In this document: positions 7,947 through 16,700 of the stretch, piece by piece
Position numbering within the stretch: position 1 is the stretch's first letter
How the letters are laid out: every line of letters starts with the position of its first letter
NCBI RefSeq assembly: GCF_013348805.1
Contig: NZ_CP054690.1
Location: forward strand, 1,612,001-1,676,000
Source: Rhodococcus sp. W8901
Lineage (GTDB): Bacteria > Actinomycetota > Actinomycetes > Mycobacteriales > Mycobacteriaceae
Length of the DNA: 64,000 nucleotides
Direction of reading: 5' to 3'
Notes under the pieces: model-generated
Told to the model about the DNA's origin: nothing
Databases searched by the model: none
Seen by the model: the letters and a program-made list of their open reading frames with translations, nothing else
Position numbers and translations under genes: made by a program

Positions 7947-8008
7947 CTGACTCGCGAGTAAGATTCCCGCAACGAACGTCGTCGTCGATCGATACGGGGG
8001 AACGGGCT

Positions 8009-9064
8009 GTGCGGGAATCGGACTGGGAAACGCGGTTGAACGTCGCATTGCGCAACGCGTGGGGGCTGACGTTCGGTGACGGCGTCGGGTCGTCGGAGCG
8101 GACGCCGTCCGAGCTGATTCATCAAGAGCCGCATCGGGATCTGCACCGCTACGGCCCCGTCGACTCCGGTGCGCCGGTGCTGCTCGTGCCACCGCTCGCG
8201 GTCCCGATGCACTGCTACGACCTGCGGCCCGGGCAGAGCCTCGCGGCGCACCTGCTCGGGTCCGGTCGCACGCCCTACGTCGTGGACTACGGGACGATGG
8301 GCTACGCCGACCGGAACCTCGGATTCGAGGACTGGACCGACGACATCGTGCCCGGCGCGGTGCGACGGGTCAGCGAACTGCACGGCGGCGCACCGGTGGA
8401 CGTCGTCGGCTGGAGCCTCGGCGGCACGCTCGCGCTGCTCACGGCCTCGGCGCATCCCGATCTGCCGATCGCGTCGGTCACCGCGCTCGGCACGCCGATC
8501 GACTACTCGAAGATTCCGACGATGGCCGTGGCGCGCGCCGTCGCCCGCGTCACCGGACACCGCCCGGTCACCGAACTGACCCGGCTGATGGGTGGACTGC
8601 CGGCGCCCCTGGTGCAGGTGGCCTACCGCGCGACGGCGCCGTCGCGGGAACTCCTCAAGCCGTGGTTCGTCGCGCGCAACCTGCACGACACCGAGACCCT
8701 CGCCCGGATGGAAGCGATCGATCGGTTCATGGCCGAGATGCCCGGGTACCCGGCCCGGCTGTTCTATCAGATGGCGGAGGAGTTGGTGCTCGGCAACGGA
8801 CTCCTCGAGGGCCGGGTCACGGTGGGCGGCACCACGATCAAGCTCGCCGAACTCGCCGTTCCGGTGCTGGCGGTCGGTGGTACCGGTGACGTCATCGCCA
8901 CCGCCGACTCGGTCGGTGCGATCGTCGACGTCCTCACCGGGTCGCCGTCGGTGCGGTTCGAGACCGCGCCCGGCAGCCACCTCGGCCTGCTCGCCGGACC
9001 GGGAGCGCGCGACACCACGTGGCGGCACATCGACGCGTTCCTCGGTGAGCGACCGGCCGGCTGA
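8009..9064 (+). CDS. Alpha/beta hydrolase, PHA-synthase-like
   Basis: 351 aa from GTG at 8009 with GGGGG upstream. Features are LLVPPLAVPMHCYDLRPGQS, then YVVDYGTMGYADRNLGFEDW, then the nucleophile elbow GWSLGG (Ser near residue 136), and a C-terminal GSHLG that supplies the likely catalytic His. The layout resembles polyhydroxyalkanoate synthase class III (PhaC) proteins, but the nucleophile is Ser rather than Cys, so it is more likely a lipase/esterase or acyltransferase of the fold. Actinobacteria carry related hydrolases fused to or near acyl-CoA synthetases. It stands alone here. The substrate cannot be assigned. Confidence 0.82.
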   Translation: MRESDWETRLNVALRNAWGLTFGDGVGSSERTPSELIHQEPHRDLHRYGPVDSGAPVLLVPPLAVPMHCYDLRPGQSLAAHLLGSGRTPYVVDYGTMGYADRNLGFEDWTDDIVPGAVRRVSELHGGAPVDVVGWSLGGTLALLTASAHPDLPIASVTALGTPIDYSKIPTMAVARAVARVTGHRPVTELTRLMGGLPAPLVQVAYRATAPSRELLKPWFVARNLHDTETLARMEAIDRFMAEMPGYPARLFYQMAEELVLGNGLLEGRVTVGGTTIKLAELAVPVLAVGGTGDVIATADSVGAIVDVLTGSPSVRFETAPGSHLGLLAGPGARDTTWRHIDAFLGERPAG

Positions 9065-9067
9065 GAT

Positions 9068-9274
9068 TCAGCTTCCGAACAGTGGGCCGAGCGAGGCGAG
9101 CGATCCGGTGGCGGGTGACGTCGACAGCCGGGCCGGTATGCGCTCGTGGACTCCGTCGACCAGGTAGGCGGCGCCGTTGTCGACGGCCAGACCGCCGATC
9201 TGATTCTCCGCGGTGAAGGGCAGGACGATCGGCGTCGATGCGATTCCCGCTACGCACCTGCTCCTGAACGCCAT
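9068..9274 (-). pseudogene. Possible remnant of an NHL-repeat protein
   Basis: A 68-aa frame contains one recognisable beta-propeller blade, IVLPFTAENQIGGLAVDNGA then YLVDGVHERI, which matches the NHL repeat consensus (LPFTxLNxPxGVAVD...VYVTDxxNxRV). It then ends in a Ser/Gly tail, SLGPLFGS. One blade cannot fold as a propeller, there is no signal peptide, and the ORF begins abruptly at 9274. This looks like the C-terminal stub of a deleted secreted or lipoprotein propeller gene, though a short functional peptide cannot be excluded. The stop is 3 nt past the convergent hydrolase stop. The 139 bp from 9275 to 9413 hold nothing else I can recognise. Confidence 0.4.
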
Positions 9275-9413
9275 CGAATCCCGTCACTGTTTGTCCGGTA
9301 TGCGCCTTCGGGCGGAGCCTAGCGGCAGGAGGAGACCCGAAATTGCGATTCGCCGGGATTCGGGACGGTCCCCGATCCGGCTGCCGTCACGGGGTACGCG
9401 CACACTTACAGCC

Positions 9414-10550
9414 ATGCTCTCCGCCGAAAACCTGTTCACCCTCATGCGTCGATTCCCCGACGTCGAGGCCCCCAACCTGTTCGCCGTCGACGCGGCGGAC
9501 CGTCTGATCCTCGACGAGGCGGCGGACGCCCTGGGCTCGGTCCCGGGCGATTCGATCGTCGTGATCGGCGACCATTACGGCGCGCTCACCCTCGGCACCG
9601 CCGTCCAGTACGAAGTGACCGGGATTCGTGTGCACCAGGATCCGCTCACCGGGGAACGCGCGCTCGCGAACAATGCGTCGACGTTCGAGTTGTCCGACTG
9701 CTACCGGTCGTGCGGCCTGGGGGAGGAACTGCTGGCCGGCGCCCGCGTCGTCCTGCTGCAGCTGCCGCGCAGCCTCGACGAGCTCGACGAGATCGCCGAC
9801 GCGATCGCCCGCTACGCCGACCCCGGCGTCGTCGTGTTCGCGGGTGGACGCGACAAGCACATCACCCCGACGATGAACGAGGTGCTGGCCCGGTCCTTCG
9901 TCAACGTGCGTGCCAGCCGCGGGCGGCAGAAGTCACGCGTGCTGATCGCCGACACGCCGCGGGAGATCTCGACGGCAGCACGGTTCCCGAATTCCGAGCA
10001 CCTCGACGAACTGGACCTCGACGTCTTCGCACACGGTGCGGTCTTCGCCGGCACCAAACTCGACATCGGCACGCGATACCTGCTCGAGTTCCTGCCGCGG
10101 GCGCTGCCCGACGCGCGAACCGCGGTCGACCTCGGCTGCGGCACCGGCATCCTGGCCGTCGCGCTCGCGTCGTGGCGCCCCGAGATCGAGGTCGTCGCGA
10201 CCGACCAGTCGGCGGCGGCCGTTGCGTCGGCCGAGGCGACGGCCCGTGCGGCAGGCGTGGGCGATCGGGTCCGGGGACTGCGCGACGACGCCATGGCATC
10301 GCTTCCGGACGCGAGCGTCGACCTGATCGTCTGCAACCCGCCGTTCCATGTGGGCGCGGCGGTGCACACCGGCGCGGCTACCAAGATGTTCGCCGAGGCC
10401 GGACGCGTCCTTCGTCCCGGCGGCGAGATGTGGACCGTCTTCAACTCGCATCTCGAGTACAAGAGCGGCCTGGCCCGTGCGGTGGGGCGCACCGAGGTGG
10501 TCGGGCGCAACCCGAAGTTCAGCGTCACGCGGTCCGTCCGCGCGCAATAG
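9414..10550 (+). CDS. RsmC/RlmG-like rRNA guanine-N2 methyltransferase
   Basis: 378 aa from ATG at 9414; the frame is open further upstream but that part has no family similarity. The protein has two related domains as in RsmC/RlmG. The N-terminal inactive Rossmann half covers residues 1-200. The C-terminal catalytic half carries VDLGCGTGILAVALASWRPE as the SAM-binding loop and VCNPPFHVG (about residues 306-314), the NPPF motif of base-amino methyltransferases. Family members methylate N2 of guanines in 16S or 23S rRNA; the exact target cannot be told. Its stop is 8 nt from the convergent DUF5709 gene. Confidence 0.88.
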   Translation: MLSAENLFTLMRRFPDVEAPNLFAVDAADRLILDEAADALGSVPGDSIVVIGDHYGALTLGTAVQYEVTGIRVHQDPLTGERALANNASTFELSDCYRSCGLGEELLAGARVVLLQLPRSLDELDEIADAIARYADPGVVVFAGGRDKHITPTMNEVLARSFVNVRASRGRQKSRVLIADTPREISTAARFPNSEHLDELDLDVFAHGAVFAGTKLDIGTRYLLEFLPRALPDARTAVDLGCGTGILAVALASWRPEIEVVATDQSAAAVASAEATARAAGVGDRVRGLRDDAMASLPDASVDLIVCNPPFHVGAAVHTGAATKMFAEAGRVLRPGGEMWTVFNSHLEYKSGLARAVGRTEVVGRNPKFSVTRSVRAQ

Positions 10551-10558
10551 CAGGGGGA

Positions 10559-10897
10559 CTACTGGACCGGTCCGCCGCCGGCTGCGTCCCCGTCAACCTG
10601 GCCGCGGTGGAGTCCGATGTCCTCGACGATGACCCCGTCCACGATCTCGGCGCCCTGCAGTTCGTCGTCGTCCTCACGGTCGGGGCCCGACGGCGGCGTG
10701 TCCGGCTCCTCCTCGGCGAGGCGTTGGTCGAGGCTCTCGCCCTGCTCGGCCTCCCTGAGGGTGGTGCCGAAGCGGTCGGCCTCGCTCCACTCGTCGGGGG
10801 CGTCGACGACGTCGTCGCCGTCGGCGTTGCGGACCTCGTCAGAATCGAGGCTCTCGCTGACATCCAGTGTCTCGTCGAATCCGTCTTCGATTCCCAT
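10559..10897 (-). CDS. DUF5709-type acidic protein
   Basis: 112 aa from ATG at 10897. The protein is very acidic and low in hydrophobics. It includes DRFGTTLREAEQGESLDQRL-AEEEPD, the signature of DUF5709 proteins found across actinobacteria (FGTTxxEqrxGEsLdqRLaxEePD). The function is unknown and it is probably a cytoplasmic, partly disordered protein. It is convergent with the rRNA methyltransferase and divergent from the Bax-inhibitor gene over a 244-bp gap. Confidence 0.8.
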   Translation of the reverse strand: MGIEDGFDETLDVSESLDSDEVRNADGDDVVDAPDEWSEADRFGTTLREAEQGESLDQRLAEEEPDTPPSGPDREDDDELQGAEIVDGVIVEDIGLHRGQVDGDAAGGGPVQ

Positions 10898-11141
10898 GCG
10901 CCCATTGTCGGCCGAATCGTGGTTTTCCGCTGGATTGCGGCCGAACGACGTTACCGTTGATCAGGTGCTCGTATAGCGGTGGCAGACGCGTCCCCGGTAC
11001 AGTCCGAAATGTCCAACTCGGCTCGGCGCGCGGGAACTTTCCCCTCGGTGCCGGACGTTTCACGGACAACGACGCCGGTCCGACCCGGCCGAGACGGGCC
11101 CCGACGGGCACGACAGACGACCACGAGAAGGGATGTGCACG

Positions 11142-11987
11142 GTGCGCACCACCAGCAACCCGGTATTCAAGAACCTGCCCAAGCAAGAGGGCAGCGGATA
11201 CGCCACCTTCGGATCCGCGCAGGCCGGCGCCGCGCAGGTCACGCAGGAATACGGGCAGCAGTACCAGGCGCCCGAGCAGTACCAGACCACCCAGCGGGCC
11301 ATGACGATCGACGACGTGGTCACCAAGACCGCGATCACGCTCGGCGTGCTGACCGTGGCGGCGATCATCTCGTTCTTCCTGGTCAACAACAACGAGGCGC
11401 TGGCCGCACCGTTCGTCATCGTCGGCGGCCTCGTCGGCTTCGTCCTCGTGATGGTCGCGTCGTTCGGCCGCAAGATGGACAACCCGGCGATCGTGCTCGC
11501 CTACGCGGCGTGCGAGGGCGTGTTCCTGGGTGCTTTCTCCTTCATATTCACCAGCTTGGTCGTTGCGGACAGCGTTGAGGCGTCCGTGCTGATCGGCCAG
11601 GCCGTGCTCGGCACGTTCGGTGTGTTCTTCGGCATGCTGGTCGTCTACAAGACCGGCGCCATCCGCGTGACCCCGCGCCTGACCCGCATGATCATCGGCG
11701 GCCTCATCGGCGTCCTGGTCCTGATGGTCGGCAACCTGATCGCGAGCTTCTTCACCGACGGCGGCTTCGGCCTGCGTGACGGCGGCACCATCGCCATCGT
11801 CTTCAGCCTCGTCTGCATCGCGCTCGCCGCGTTCAGCTTCCTGCTCGACTTCGACGCCGCCGACCAGCTGATCCGCGCCCAGGCGCCGGAGAAGGCCGCC
11901 TGGGGCGTCGCCCTCGGCCTCACCGTCACCCTGGTGTGGCTGTACGTCGAGATCCTGCGCCTGCTGAGCTACTTCAACAACGACTAG
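11142..11987 (+). CDS. Bax inhibitor-1/YccA family membrane protein
   Basis: 281 aa from GTG at 11142. This start is preferred over ATG 11133 because AGAAGGG lies 9 nt before the GTG but touches the ATG, and because family members begin VRTTSNPVFKNLP. An N-terminal cytosolic region of ~65 residues rich in Gln and Tyr is followed by seven hydrophobic segments (from TAITLGVLTVAAIISFFLV to ALGLTVTLVWLYVEILRLL). BI-1 homologues such as BsYetJ leak calcium in a pH-dependent way; in bacteria their role is unsettled. The actinobacterial YccA group is a distinct branch with this long N-terminus. The gene ends just before a long hairpin at 12001. Confidence 0.9.
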   Translation: MRTTSNPVFKNLPKQEGSGYATFGSAQAGAAQVTQEYGQQYQAPEQYQTTQRAMTIDDVVTKTAITLGVLTVAAIISFFLVNNNEALAAPFVIVGGLVGFVLVMVASFGRKMDNPAIVLAYAACEGVFLGAFSFIFTSLVVADSVEASVLIGQAVLGTFGVFFGMLVVYKTGAIRVTPRLTRMIIGGLIGVLVLMVGNLIASFFTDGGFGLRDGGTIAIVFSLVCIALAAFSFLLDFDAADQLIRAQAPEKAAWGVALGLTVTLVWLYVEILRLLSYFNND

Positions 11988-12000
11988 CCTCACGCGCCCC

Positions 12001-12059
12001 ACGAACGGGCGGTTTTCTGACAGGCCACGCGGCCGATTGTCAGAAAACCGCCCGTTCGT
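12001..12059. repeat. Hairpin repeat, copy 1
   Basis: A perfect 22-bp inverted repeat (12001-12022 with 12038-12059) surrounds a 15-nt loop that itself contains GGCC...GGCC. The arm core is GAACGGGCGGTTTTCTGA. It follows the stop of the Bax-inhibitor gene by 13 nt and probably ends its transcription. A near copy lies at 12993-13049. Confidence 0.9.
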
Positions 12060-12128
12060 CGTCGTCGGCCTGGGGATAACTCGCTGGCGGTGGCGGTCCT
12101 GCCGGTCGGGGTGGGTGATGCTGCACGG

Positions 12129-12989
12129 ATGGGGGAGTACGACGAGCCATTCCTGCGATCGACTGTGGCCGGCAGGCTGACAGATCACCAGCTCTATCAC
12201 GACTTCGTCCGGATCTACCGTGGCGTGTACCTGAGCAGGCACGTCGAACTCACGCCGGACAAACGGGCCCGAGCCGCGGCGCTGTTCGCCGGCCCCGATG
12301 CGGTGCTGACCGGATTCTCGGCCGCTGCGCTCCACGGGGCGAAGTGGATCGGTGGCCATGAACCTGCCGAGGTGATCCGTTCGGGTCACTGGCGGCCGCC
12401 GTCCGGGATGATCACTCACAACTGTCGGATCGAACCGGACGAGTTTCGCCTTCTTGGTGGGATCGGGGTGGCAACTCCGGCCCGTACCGCATTCGATCTG
12501 GGACGCAGGTTGCCGCGGCTCGAGGCGATCGCGGCAGTCGATGCGCTGTGCAATGCGACGGGCTTGAAGCCGATCGACGTGTCGCGGTTGGCCGACCGGT
12601 ACGCCGGCATGCGCGGGATAGCTCGGCTCCGAGGGATCCTCGACGACGTGGACGGTGGTGCGGAGTCGCCGCCGGAGACCCATACGAGGCTGGTTCTCGT
12701 CGATGCGGGACTCCCCCGGCCGCAGACTCAGATACGTATCCGGAACCGGAGTGGACGTGTCTTCGCGCGGTCGGATCTGGGCTGGGTCCAGTGGTGGGTC
12801 CTCGTGGAGTACGACGGTGCCGATCACTGGAACCGAGGGTAGCGCGCGAGGGACATCGAGCGGCTTGCCCAACTCGAGGCGCTCGGATGGACGGTAGTTC
12901 GGGTAGGTGCAGAGCTGTTGTACGACCGGCCGGAGGCCATGGTCGCCCGCGTACGGGAAAAGCTCCGAGCCGCCGGTGCTCCTGTCTGA
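12129..12989 (+). pseudogene. AbiEi-like/DUF559-type endonuclease-fold protein, interrupted by an amber codon
   Basis: The frame from ATG 12129 reads an N-terminal winged-helix-like part (LTDHQLYHDFVRIYRGVYLS, then GPDAVLTGFSAAALHGAKWI) as in AbiEi-like antitoxin/transcription-factor proteins. A C-terminal Vsr/DUF559-like core follows, with LVEYDGADHWN. A TAG at 12840-12842 stops translation exactly inside that core. Beyond it the same frame stays open for 48 codons and completes the domain (RARDIERLAQLEALGWTVVR) to TGA at 12987-12989. A CAG-to-TAG transition is the simplest explanation. GTG 12090 is an alternative start. The family is common in actinobacteria, where its role is unproven (phage defence has been suggested for AbiE relatives). 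It lies exactly between the two hairpin-repeat copies. Confidence 0.8.
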
Positions 12990-12992
12990 CGA

Positions 12993-13049
12993 CGAACGGG
13001 CGGTTTTCTGACGGGCCTCTCGGCCGACGTTCAGAAAACCGCCCGTTCG
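12993..13049. repeat. Hairpin repeat, copy 2
   Basis: A perfect 19-bp inverted repeat (12993-13011 with 13031-13049) has the same arm sequence as copy 1 and a 19-nt loop that again contains GGCC pairs (GGGCCTCTCGGCCGA). It sits between the interrupted endonuclease-like gene and the convergent thiolase gene. Confidence 0.9.
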
Positions 13050-13065
13050 CGGAATCAGGTGAGGA

Positions 13066-14283
13066 CTAGCTCAGGCGCTCCAGCACCATTGCCATGCCCT
13101 GGCCGCCGCCGACGCACATGGTCTCGACACCGAACTGCTTGTCGTGGGTCTGCAGGTTGTTGATCAGCGTCGCGGTGATGCGGGCGCCGGTCATGCCGAA
13201 CGGGTGGCCGACGGCGATGGCGCCACCGGAGACGTTCAGCTTGTCCTCGTCGATCTTCAGCTCGCGGGCGGAGCCGAGGACCTGCACGGCGAAGGCCTCG
13301 TTGATCTCGAACAGGTCGATGTCGCTGACCGACTTGCCGGCGAGCGCGAGGGCCTTCTTGGTGGCCTCGATCGGGCCCAGGCCCATGATCTCGGGGGACA
13401 GGCCGGAGACACCGGTGGAGACGACGCGGGCCAGCGGGGTCAGGCCCAGCTCCTTGGCCTTGGTGTCGCTCATGATGACCAGCGCGGCAGCGCCGTCGTT
13501 GAGCGGGCAGCAGTTGCCGGCGTTGACGGTGCCGTCGGGGCGGAAGACCGGCTTGAGCTGGCTGACGGCGTCGTACGTGACGCCGGCGCGCGGGCCGTCG
13601 TCGGTGCTGACGACGGTGCCGTCGGCGAGGGTGACCGGGGTGATCTCGCGCTCGAAGAAGCCGGCCTTGATGGCCTCCTCCGCACGGTTCTGCGAGCGGA
13701 CGCCCCAGCGGTCCTGGTCCTCGCGGGAGATGCCGGTCAGCTGCGCGACGTTCTCGGCGGTCTGGCCCATCGCGATGTACGCGTCGGGGACGATGCCGTT
13801 CGACCGCGGGTCGCTCCACTGGACGCCACCCTGGGCGGCGGTCGCGGTGCGCTCCATGGCCTCGGCGAAGAACGGGTTCTTCGTGTCCGGCAGCGAGTCC
13901 GAGTTGCCGGCGGCGAAGCTCGACACCGACTCGACACCGGCGGAGATGAAGACGTCACCCTCGCCGGCCTTGATCGCGTGCAGGGCCATACGGGTGGTCT
14001 GCAACGACGACGAGCAGTAGCGGGTGATCGTGGTGCCGGGCAGGGTGTCGTAGCCGAGCTTGATGGCGACGATACGGCCCATGTTGAAGCCGGCCTTGCC
14101 GCCGGGCAGGCCACAGCCGAGCAGCAAGTCGTCGATCTCGGTGGGGTCGAGCTCAGGAACCTTGGCCAGCGCGGCGGCAACCATCTGCGCGGCGAGGTCG
14201 TCCGGACGCATGCTCGCCAGCGAGCCCTTCATGGCGCGGCCGATGGGCGAGCGGGCAACGGAGACAATGACTGCCTCGGGCAT
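13066..14283 (-). CDS. fadA: Acetyl-CoA C-acetyltransferase (thiolase)
   Basis: 405 aa from ATG at 14283 with AAGGAG upstream. The thiolase catalytic set is complete: Cys90 in TRYCSSSLQTT (acyl-enzyme nucleophile), the NEAFA motif, His360 in GHPFGMTGAR, and Cys390 in CVGGGQG near the C-terminus. It catalyses CoA-dependent cleavage of 3-ketoacyl-CoA or the reverse condensation. The N-terminus MPEAVIVSVARSPIGRA is typical of the FadA/FadA3 group. It diverges from cbs across 284 bp, the arrangement recalled for M. tuberculosis fadA3-cbs. The chain-length preference is unknown. Confidence 0.94.
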   Translation of the reverse strand: MPEAVIVSVARSPIGRAMKGSLASMRPDDLAAQMVAAALAKVPELDPTEIDDLLLGCGLPGGKAGFNMGRIVAIKLGYDTLPGTTITRYCSSSLQTTRMALHAIKAGEGDVFISAGVESVSSFAAGNSDSLPDTKNPFFAEAMERTATAAQGGVQWSDPRSNGIVPDAYIAMGQTAENVAQLTGISREDQDRWGVRSQNRAEEAIKAGFFEREITPVTLADGTVVSTDDGPRAGVTYDAVSQLKPVFRPDGTVNAGNCCPLNDGAAALVIMSDTKAKELGLTPLARVVSTGVSGLSPEIMGLGPIEATKKALALAGKSVSDIDLFEINEAFAVQVLGSARELKIDEDKLNVSGGAIAVGHPFGMTGARITATLINNLQTHDKQFGVETMCVGGGQGMAMVLERLS

Positions 14284-14567
14284 GGAAACTCCTTCGTACG
14301 TTGGTCTCTTCGACCATGAACTTACGTTGCCTGCGCCACATCACCACGCGGCAGTCAGTCGTCGGCGGCCCGGAACTCGTCCTACCGCGGGTTTTGCCCG
14401 GCCGCAGGGGCCGCGACCTGGTCGGATGCACGCGGTTCTGAAACACGTTCCCGGAAGTCGAGTGACGAACGCCCGTCCCACTCAGCGAGAGCCCGTGCCG
14501 GGGCGGTTTCGCGCAGGTAAGGACCCTTCGCGACACGTGTCCGAATCGGATCTGGAAGCATGGGGTC

Positions 14568-15953
14568 ATGCGCATCGCGGATCATGTCGTCGATCTCATC
14601 GGCAACACCCCTCTGGTCAAGCTGTCCTCCGTCGTCGGCGAGAACTCCGGGCTGGTTGCTGCCAAGGTCGAATACCTCAATCCGGGCGGCAGCTCCAAGG
14701 ACCGCATCGCGGTCAAGATGATCGACGCCGCCGAGGCGTCGGGCGAGCTGAAGCCGGGTGGCACCATCGTCGAGCCCACGTCCGGCAACACCGGCGTCGG
14801 CCTGGCCCTGGTCGCGCAGAAGCGCGGCTACAAGTGTGTGTTCGTCTGCCCCGACAAGGTCAGCGAGGACAAGCGCAACGTGCTGCGTGCATACGGCGCC
14901 GAGGTCGTGGTGTGCCCCACCGCGGTCGCTCCCGAGCACCCGGACAGCTACTACAACGTCTCCGACCGTCTGGTGAAGGAGATCCCCGGCGCCTGGAAGC
15001 CCAACCAGTACGCCAACCCGGGCGGACCCGACAGCCACTACGAGACCACCGGGCCCGAGATCTGGCGGGACACCGAGGGCAAGGTGACGCACTTCGTCGC
15101 CGGCGTCGGCACCGGCGGCACCATCACCGGCACCGGTCGCTACCTCAAGGAGATCTCGGGCGGCAAGGTCAAGGTCATCGGCGCCGATCCCGAGGGCTCG
15201 GTGTACTCGGGCGGCACCGGACGGCCGTACCTGGTCGAGGGTGTCGGCGAGGACTTCTGGCCCACCGCCTACGACCCGTCGGTTCCGGACGAGATCATCG
15301 CCGTCTCCGACGCCGACTCCTTCGAGATGACCCGTCGTCTCGCCCGCGAGGAGGGCCTGCTGGTCGGCGGCTCGTGCGGCATGGCCGTCGTCGCGGCGCT
15401 CAAGGTCGCCGAGCGTGAGGGCCCCGACGCCGTCGTCGTCGTGCTCCTGCCCGACGGTGGCCGCGGCTACCTGTCGAAGATCTTCAACGACGAGTGGATG
15501 TCGTCGTACGGCTTCCTGCGCAGCCGCCTCGACGGCTCGACCGGCGAGCAGACCGTCGGCGACGTGCTGCGCGGCAAGTCCGGTGAGCTGCCGGACCTCG
15601 TGCACACGCACCCGTCCGAGACCCTGCGCGACGCGATCGAGATCCTGCGCGAGTACGGCGTCTCGCAGATGCCGGTCGTCGGCGCGGAACCGCCCGTCAT
15701 GGCGGGCGAGGTCGCGGGCAGCGTATCCGAGCGCGACCTGCTCAGTGCGGTCTTCGAGGGCCGGGCCGCTCTCGCCGACCCGGTGGAGAAGCACATGAGC
15801 AAGCCGTTCCCGCTGATCGGTGCGGGCGAGCCGGTGTCGTCGGCGACGAAGGCCCTCGGCGACACGGATGCGCTCATGGTGGTCGACGACGGCAAGCCCG
15901 TCGGCGTGATCACCCGGCACGACCTGCTCGGTTTCCTCAGCGCCGGCGCGTAA
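14568..15953 (+). CDS. cbs: Cystathionine beta-synthase
   Basis: 461 aa from ATG at 14568. Residues 1-320 form the PLP fold type II core with Lys44 in GGSSKDR binding PLP, the TSGNTG loop (phosphate and substrate carboxylate) and GVGTGGTITG. Residues about 330-460 hold two CBS domains (VGDVLRGKSGELP ... VSSATKALGDTDALMVVDDG), the regulatory Bateman module. The enzyme condenses serine and homocysteine to cystathionine, the first step of reverse transsulfuration. With metB 0.75 kb downstream, this gives the cell interconversion of methionine and cysteine sulfur. A perfect hairpin terminator follows the stop. Confidence 0.95.
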   Translation: MRIADHVVDLIGNTPLVKLSSVVGENSGLVAAKVEYLNPGGSSKDRIAVKMIDAAEASGELKPGGTIVEPTSGNTGVGLALVAQKRGYKCVFVCPDKVSEDKRNVLRAYGAEVVVCPTAVAPEHPDSYYNVSDRLVKEIPGAWKPNQYANPGGPDSHYETTGPEIWRDTEGKVTHFVAGVGTGGTITGTGRYLKEISGGKVKVIGADPEGSVYSGGTGRPYLVEGVGEDFWPTAYDPSVPDEIIAVSDADSFEMTRRLAREEGLLVGGSCGMAVVAALKVAEREGPDAVVVVLLPDGGRGYLSKIFNDEWMSSYGFLRSRLDGSTGEQTVGDVLRGKSGELPDLVHTHPSETLRDAIEILREYGVSQMPVVGAEPPVMAGEVAGSVSERDLLSAVFEGRAALADPVEKHMSKPFPLIGAGEPVSSATKALGDTDALMVVDDGKPVGVITRHDLLGFLSAGA

Positions 15954-15968
15954 CGCCGCGAGTTTCAC

Positions 15969-16003
15969 GGAGAATCCCCGACGGCCACCGTCGGGGATTC
16001 TCC
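15969..16003 (+). terminator. Terminator after cbs
   Basis: A perfect 16-bp GC-rich stem (15969-15984 with 15988-16003) closes on the loop CCA and is followed by CGTTTCG. It lies 15 nt after the cbs stop. Confidence 0.88.
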
Positions 16004-16031
16004 CGTTTCGGGGCTCGGTTACGCTCTCGGC

Positions 16032-16640
16032 ATGCAATGGGGGAGAGCAGTGGGGGCTGCCGCATGTCTTGCGGCGGTGGTGATGTCGGGTTCGGCGTGC
16101 GGGAGCACGATCGAGGGGACGCCGCAGGCACAGGGCGACAGCATGGTCGTGGCGGGACCGCCCGACAGCGATTCGGGGTCGCCGGCGACCGAGCCGCGGG
16201 TGCCGGGCGGCGCTGCCGTCCAGGTGTCGAAGCCGCCGACGTGCGCCGAGATCGAGAAGCCGGTGCTGGGCGTGCTGAAGGGCTACCGGTTGGACCGGAC
16301 TCCCTCGGTCGACGGCGGATCGACCATGTGCTGGTTCAACCAGTCCGGTGCCGGGGGCTTGACGAAGGCGGTCACCGTCTCCGTCAACTCCGTGGACCAG
16401 ACCGCCGAACAGCTGGCCCGGACCCGGGACTACATGGCGAAGGAGCGGCCCGACAGGTTCGTGTCGTCTCCTGCCGCGGAACGGCTGGGTGGCTACGTCT
16501 CGACCCCACTGGGTGGTCGCGATGTGGCGTTGTCGTTGCCCGGCGCGCAGATTCTCCTCATCGTTCCCGACGGGGCGGACGTGTCGAAGGAGCAGGCCGT
16601 GGAGGTCGTTCTCGCGGTCGGCGCGGCCATGTCGAACTGA
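16032..16640 (+). CDS. Putative lipoprotein (DUF3558-like)
   Basis: 202 aa from ATG at 16032. The first 23 residues form a lipoprotein signal (positively charged start, AACLAAVVMSGSAC with Cys23 as lipidation site). A Ser/Pro/Gly linker follows. The folded part contains PPTCAEIEKPVLGVLKGY and a second Cys in STMCWFNQSG, the spaced-Cys pattern common in DUF3558 actinobacterial lipoproteins. Function unknown; it is exported and membrane-anchored. It sits between cbs and metB, where mycobacteria have the proline-rich antigen Pra, to which it shows no obvious resemblance. Confidence 0.8.
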   Translation: MQWGRAVGAAACLAAVVMSGSACGSTIEGTPQAQGDSMVVAGPPDSDSGSPATEPRVPGGAAVQVSKPPTCAEIEKPVLGVLKGYRLDRTPSVDGGSTMCWFNQSGAGGLTKAVTVSVNSVDQTAEQLARTRDYMAKERPDRFVSSPAAERLGGYVSTPLGGRDVALSLPGAQILLIVPDGADVSKEQAVEVVLAVGAAMSN

Positions 16641-16700
16641 GGCGGGTGGGCCGACGGCCGGAGGACGGGTGCGGCGGCCCGGGTCGCTAGGCTGGTCGCC

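Noticed and set aside
10839-12872. A 677-codon minus-strand frame across the Bax-inhibitor and endonuclease-like genes
   Set aside because: It reads through both halves of the hairpin repeat and opposite two supported genes; composition is typical of an antisense shadow.
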